A stretch of 64,000 nucleotides of DNA from an uncultured Saprospiraceae bacterium (GTDB taxonomy: Bacteria; Bacteroidota; Bacteroidia; Chitinophagales; Saprospiraceae), in assembly GCA_937959115.1 (NCBI GenBank), contig CALGAW010000005.1:124001-188000 (forward strand). Direction: 5' to 3'. The position numbers and the translations under genes are program-made. Positions 61,901 to 64,000 of the stretch are shown in pieces. Below the pieces are notes generated by a model. That model was not told the DNA's origin. It saw nothing but the letters and a program-made list of their open reading frames with translations, and made no database searches. How positions within the stretch are numbered: position 1 is the stretch's first letter; each line of letters opens with the position of its first letter.

Positions 61901-64000
61901 TGATTATTCTGCTCGGCTCCAAGTCCTTGAATCTGATTTGACGATTGCTGATCCTTGGTTGCCATCTAGATCGTGTTGGAATCAATTTGGCTACTTTGGC
62001 TTAAATATAAACGAAGACCTTACTGTTCCTGCTCAACAACAGCAGCACCACCTTGAATTTCCTGCTGGAAGTGGACTTTATCCTTACAACAATTACCTAG
62101 CACAAGTCCCAGACCTAGATGAAAATTTCGATCCCTATTTACCAGTAGCTGATGCTACAATATCAATTGATTCAGCTGATTGTATGGGAACAACACTTAA
62201 TGCTATTTTCACGATTTGTAATAGTGGATATCGACCGCTTCCGGACTCTACACCGATTACCTTTTACCCAACAGATCCAACCATAACTGCTGCGGCACCC
62301 ATCAGTACCCAGCAAATAGGCGTTGCTGTTCAGCCAGACAGCTGTAGACAGATAACACTAAATATTCCAAACCCAGGCCTTACTTTCTTCTGTGCGACTA
62401 TAAATGACAATGCTTCACAACCACGCCCGTATGACTTAAGTGTAGATTTTCCAGTGACAAGCATTTTAGAGTGTGATTATACCAATAACCTAGATCATAT
62501 TACGGTTAATTTTAGTACTCCAACACTTAATCTAGGTCCAGACTTGACCATTTGCCAAAGTGGTGTCTTCCCACTAGATGCAGGGGCCGGCTTTCAAACT
62601 TACGAATGGCAAGATGGTATTATGACGCAAACGTATACCGCATTTACAGCAGGCACTTATTCTGTAACGGTTAGTGATGCTTGTGGGAATGTTCAGACGG
62701 ATGAAATCACCATTACAATGGCCAATGGTGATCTAAATGGACTAGTAGATGCCGTCTTATGTGCAGGCGAAACGATTACCGTTTCTGTCCCTAGTGGATA
62801 TACAAGTTATAGTTGGCTACCAACGATTGGGGTTGACTGTCCTACATGTCCAACAGTTACCATCACAGCAACAGTTGATACAGTTTATGTAGTAACCGCC
62901 TTTGATAGCAATAACTGCTCAGTGTTTGATAGTATTGGCATTACGGTGTTAAATAGTGCAGACGTGGCCAGAGATACCGTTTCTATTTGCACTGGAGAAT
63001 CTGTTATTATCCATGGCAATTCTGAGTCCATTCCAGGTGATTATATTGACACGATCGCCATTCCAGGCTTTTGTGATTCTTTAAATATTGTTACACTTAT
63101 CGTGAATGATAATCCTACAATTTCGGTTACACCGACAAATACAAGCTGTTCTGCTTGTATCGGGCTCGGAGATTTAAGCGTTACTGGAGGAACCGCCCCC
63201 TTCACCTATGATTGGTCTAACGGTGCAACGACAGAGGATGTCTCAGGTCTATGCGAAGCCACCTATACAGTAACAGTGACAGATGCAAATGGTTGTGGGA
63301 ATACCACAAGTGTACTCATTCAAAGCACCAATACCTTCGGAGTCTCCTTCATTGGAGTAGACGCCCAAGTAACCTGTAACGGTGCCTGTAATGGTGGAGG
63401 AACCGTAACGGCAACTGGTGGTCAAACACCCTACATGTATCAATGGGGCAACGGAGCAACTACTTCTGTTGTGACTGGACTCTGTGCAGGCGCTTACCCT
63501 GTAACCGTAACCGACGTAAATGGCTGTAAAGAAGTAACTGGCATACTCATAACACAACCTGCAGCAATTGCGATCAGTGTTACCCTTGATGGCAATGTCT
63601 CCTGTAATAGCTTGTCGGATGGAGGCGCCACCGCAACGGTTAACGGAGGAACACCACCGCATTCCTATGAATGGAGTAATGGGACAACCACACCAACTGT
63701 AACGAATCTAGGGGCTGGAACACACTCAATCACGATAACAGATGCTAGTGCTTGTACAATGACAGGTAGCATTCAGATAACCGAACCCGATCTCCTGTCT
63801 GTTAATACAACAGTCGATAGCAACGTCAGCTGCAGTGGAGTAAGTGATGGAGGAGCCACCGCAACAGTAACGGGAGGTACGATTCCTTATACTTATCAAT
63901 GGAACAATGGTGCAACAACAGCATCCATTACCAACCTAATTGGTGGTGGCTATAGCGTTACAATTACCGATGGTAATTCCTGTTTAGCAACCGCTGCAGT
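58929..64000 (+). CDS. Secreted M43-like metalloprotease with PKD, FG-GAP-like and SprB repeats (incomplete)
   Basis: An open frame from the ATG at 58929 that runs off the window edge (1,690 codons shown, no stop). Residues 1-20 form a signal peptide (MKSGVFIFMISSLLLYAGIS). The catalytic domain (about 90-365) has the zincin motif HELGHYLGLYH (239-249) and a Met-turn at Met320 in NYMDYGD, typical of pappalysin/cytophagalysin (M43B). PKD-like domains follow (about 370-520), a DDDGDGYIDC Ca-type loop, then FG-GAP/VCBS-like strands (ADVNADQIGELAIVG, ADFDSDGISEIYS), a CARDB-like segment, and from about residue 1395 at least four SprB repeats of ~72 residues with the pattern GG..PY.Y.W.NG.TT..V..L..G.Y.V.VTD..GC. 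SprB repeats occur in gliding adhesins, usually with a gliding-associated C-terminal (type IX) domain beyond this edge. Confidence 0.88.
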   Translation, partial: MKSGVFIFMISSLLLYAGISISKTNSNPIIGLNATALEGNGTEYCGFDPMLKRELNGNSVPAKYKAIEQQVQKYLKNNPSNSSKKPPYVFLPVAVHIIHQNGPENISDAMVQQGIDDLNEAFANLNYYDQGTGVNSYIQFCLANTDPSGAPSTGINRVVSPLTDFTMETQNAAVKALSFWSSFDYVNIWLVNEICSNAVGCGVAGYATFPGAHGSPVDGCVVEARFFGSTKPNSAITAHELGHYLGLYHTFEGGCANNNCTTQGDRVCDTPPDQSTAVSLCTSPPNTCATDDDDLSINNPFRPIVNGGLGDQDDMIINYMDYGDRNCYSAFSQGQADRMLGFVNTVRSSLLANNFCDPICSTPYAASFIASGNPVTINTNVVFTNTSTGGTIYEWLIDGVPFAATLNSNYTFPNVGTYTITLNVTSADPLCFETFEMEVEVTCTAQAAFTPSATSIFVGNSVTFTNNSIGAISYEWIVNNTSVSTGINYTHPFNTPGNIPVLLVANGIACADTTLIYISVNTQEDCENGIDDDGDGYIDCFDPNCVCNESDCSISVLPTNFAARLAWRSTVDLASAIGVPMVGNLNPQVDSMPEIAIITNGTNEILLFQGDGSNFANPDVLAPGNFVAYPATNVGLADVNADQIGELAIVGSDRRIRVFSNFVQGNTPPMTLMATSNGLVQHADNRLSFADFDSDGISEIYSTNKIFKFDFSGPVTLNNVVSGTGAGGVFTGGGFTTDDPSNPVAVDILSVADCGGDPDCAGLELVGGYHIYSVDLDPNDGDPIEMKIQRDLRVMTGDSKYQDGYTVAADLNLDGNLDIAVATYIAGNHMIYVYDKNGLIEEFSIGTTTSAGIMTVANVYDDSANGFANDYPEIIICAKAQLHCFNLNAAVVNPTTKAWWILSTADNSGVTGATVFDFNGDKIYEIVYRDETDLRILYGGPAPFPVGVDLQRNWYTFDAFSRTYDEYPIVADVDNDNESEIIFTGKVVQGVDYSARLQVLESDLTIADPWLPSRSCWNQFGYFGLNINEDLTVPAQQQQHHLEFPAGSGLYPYNNYLAQVPDLDENFDPYLPVADATISIDSADCMGTTLNAIFTICNSGYRPLPDSTPITFYPTDPTITAAAPISTQQIGVAVQPDSCRQITLNIPNPGLTFFCATINDNASQPRPYDLSVDFPVTSILECDYTNNLDHITVNFSTPTLNLGPDLTICQSGVFPLDAGAGFQTYEWQDGIMTQTYTAFTAGTYSVTVSDACGNVQTDEITITMANGDLNGLVDAVLCAGETITVSVPSGYTSYSWLPTIGVDCPTCPTVTITATVDTVYVVTAFDSNNCSVFDSIGITVLNSADVARDTVSICTGESVIIHGNSESIPGDYIDTIAIPGFCDSLNIVTLIVNDNPTISVTPTNTSCSACIGLGDLSVTGGTAPFTYDWSNGATTEDVSGLCEATYTVTVTDANGCGNTTSVLIQSTNTFGVSFIGVDAQVTCNGACNGGGTVTATGGQTPYMYQWGNGATTSVVTGLCAGAYPVTVTDVNGCKEVTGILITQPAAIAISVTLDGNVSCNSLSDGGATATVNGGTPPHSYEWSNGTTTPTVTNLGAGTHSITITDASACTMTGSIQITEPDLLSVNTTVDSNVSCSGVSDGGATATVTGGTIPYTYQWNNGATTASITNLIGGGYSVTITDGNSCLATAA

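Overview
This window comes from a Bacteroidota chromosome, most likely a Saprospiria/Cytophaga-type gliding or surface-living bacterium. The evidence is a type IX secretion C-terminal sorting tail (gene 41714-47026), SprB-type repeats (gene running off the right edge), many exported lipoproteins with an S(A/S)C lipobox, a split transketolase, the long-form Lgt, and promoters of the Bacteroidota type (TAnnTTTG -7 box with an upstream TTG/TTTG) instead of clear Shine-Dalgarno sites. The species cannot be named from the sequence. No tRNA, rRNA, IS element, CRISPR array or prophage gene was recognised.

Layout. 1-3.6 kb: small exported lipoproteins (a 57-residue one on the minus strand, a WG-repeat protein, a lipocalin-like protein) and a lipid-anchored subtilisin-family protease. 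3.9-6.1 kb: a four-gene cluster (Crp/Fnr-type regulator, a His-rich membrane protein, a SRPBCC protein, a small membrane protein). 6.5-16.8 kb: the most distinctive locus, a 3,179-residue single-module polyketide synthase ending in thioester reductase and sulfotransferase domains, with a convergent 4'-phosphopantetheinyl transferase that could activate it. 16.9-22.7 kb: an 11-residue-repeat exported protein, methylglyoxal synthase, a TPR protein and a sugar-nucleotidyltransferase, then a 1-kb gene-poor stretch with a duplicated 182-bp hairpin/mini-ORF element and a 28-bp tandem repeat, then a PepSY-like lipoprotein.

22.9-31.5 kb is mostly housekeeping: mqnC (menaquinone by the futalosine route), recG, an lpxD-like acyltransferase, gcvT, inorganic pyrophosphatase, a zinc phospholipase C/S1-P1-type protein and a small secreted protein. 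31.9-41.5 kb: a large secreted FG-GAP/FN3/LamG protein, an FkbM methyltransferase paired with a DinB/YfiT-like protein, and a three-gene minus-strand operon (M1 aminopeptidase, polytopic membrane protein, AhpD-like protein). 41.7-47 kb: a giant secreted protein with a type IX tail. 47.3-58.5 kb: dusB, a CPBP protease overlapping cdsA, split transketolase, lgt followed by a helicase-nuclease, ridA-trpS, and an FAH-family hydrolase. 58.9-64 kb: an incomplete secreted metalloprotease with SprB repeats, cut by the window edge.

How it fits together: much of the window serves the cell surface (lipoprotein acylation by Lgt, type IX cargo, lipid A and phospholipid enzymes). The PKS locus is the best candidate for an undescribed system: its domain order predicts a highly reduced chain released reductively as an aldehyde or alcohol and possibly sulfated by the same polypeptide.
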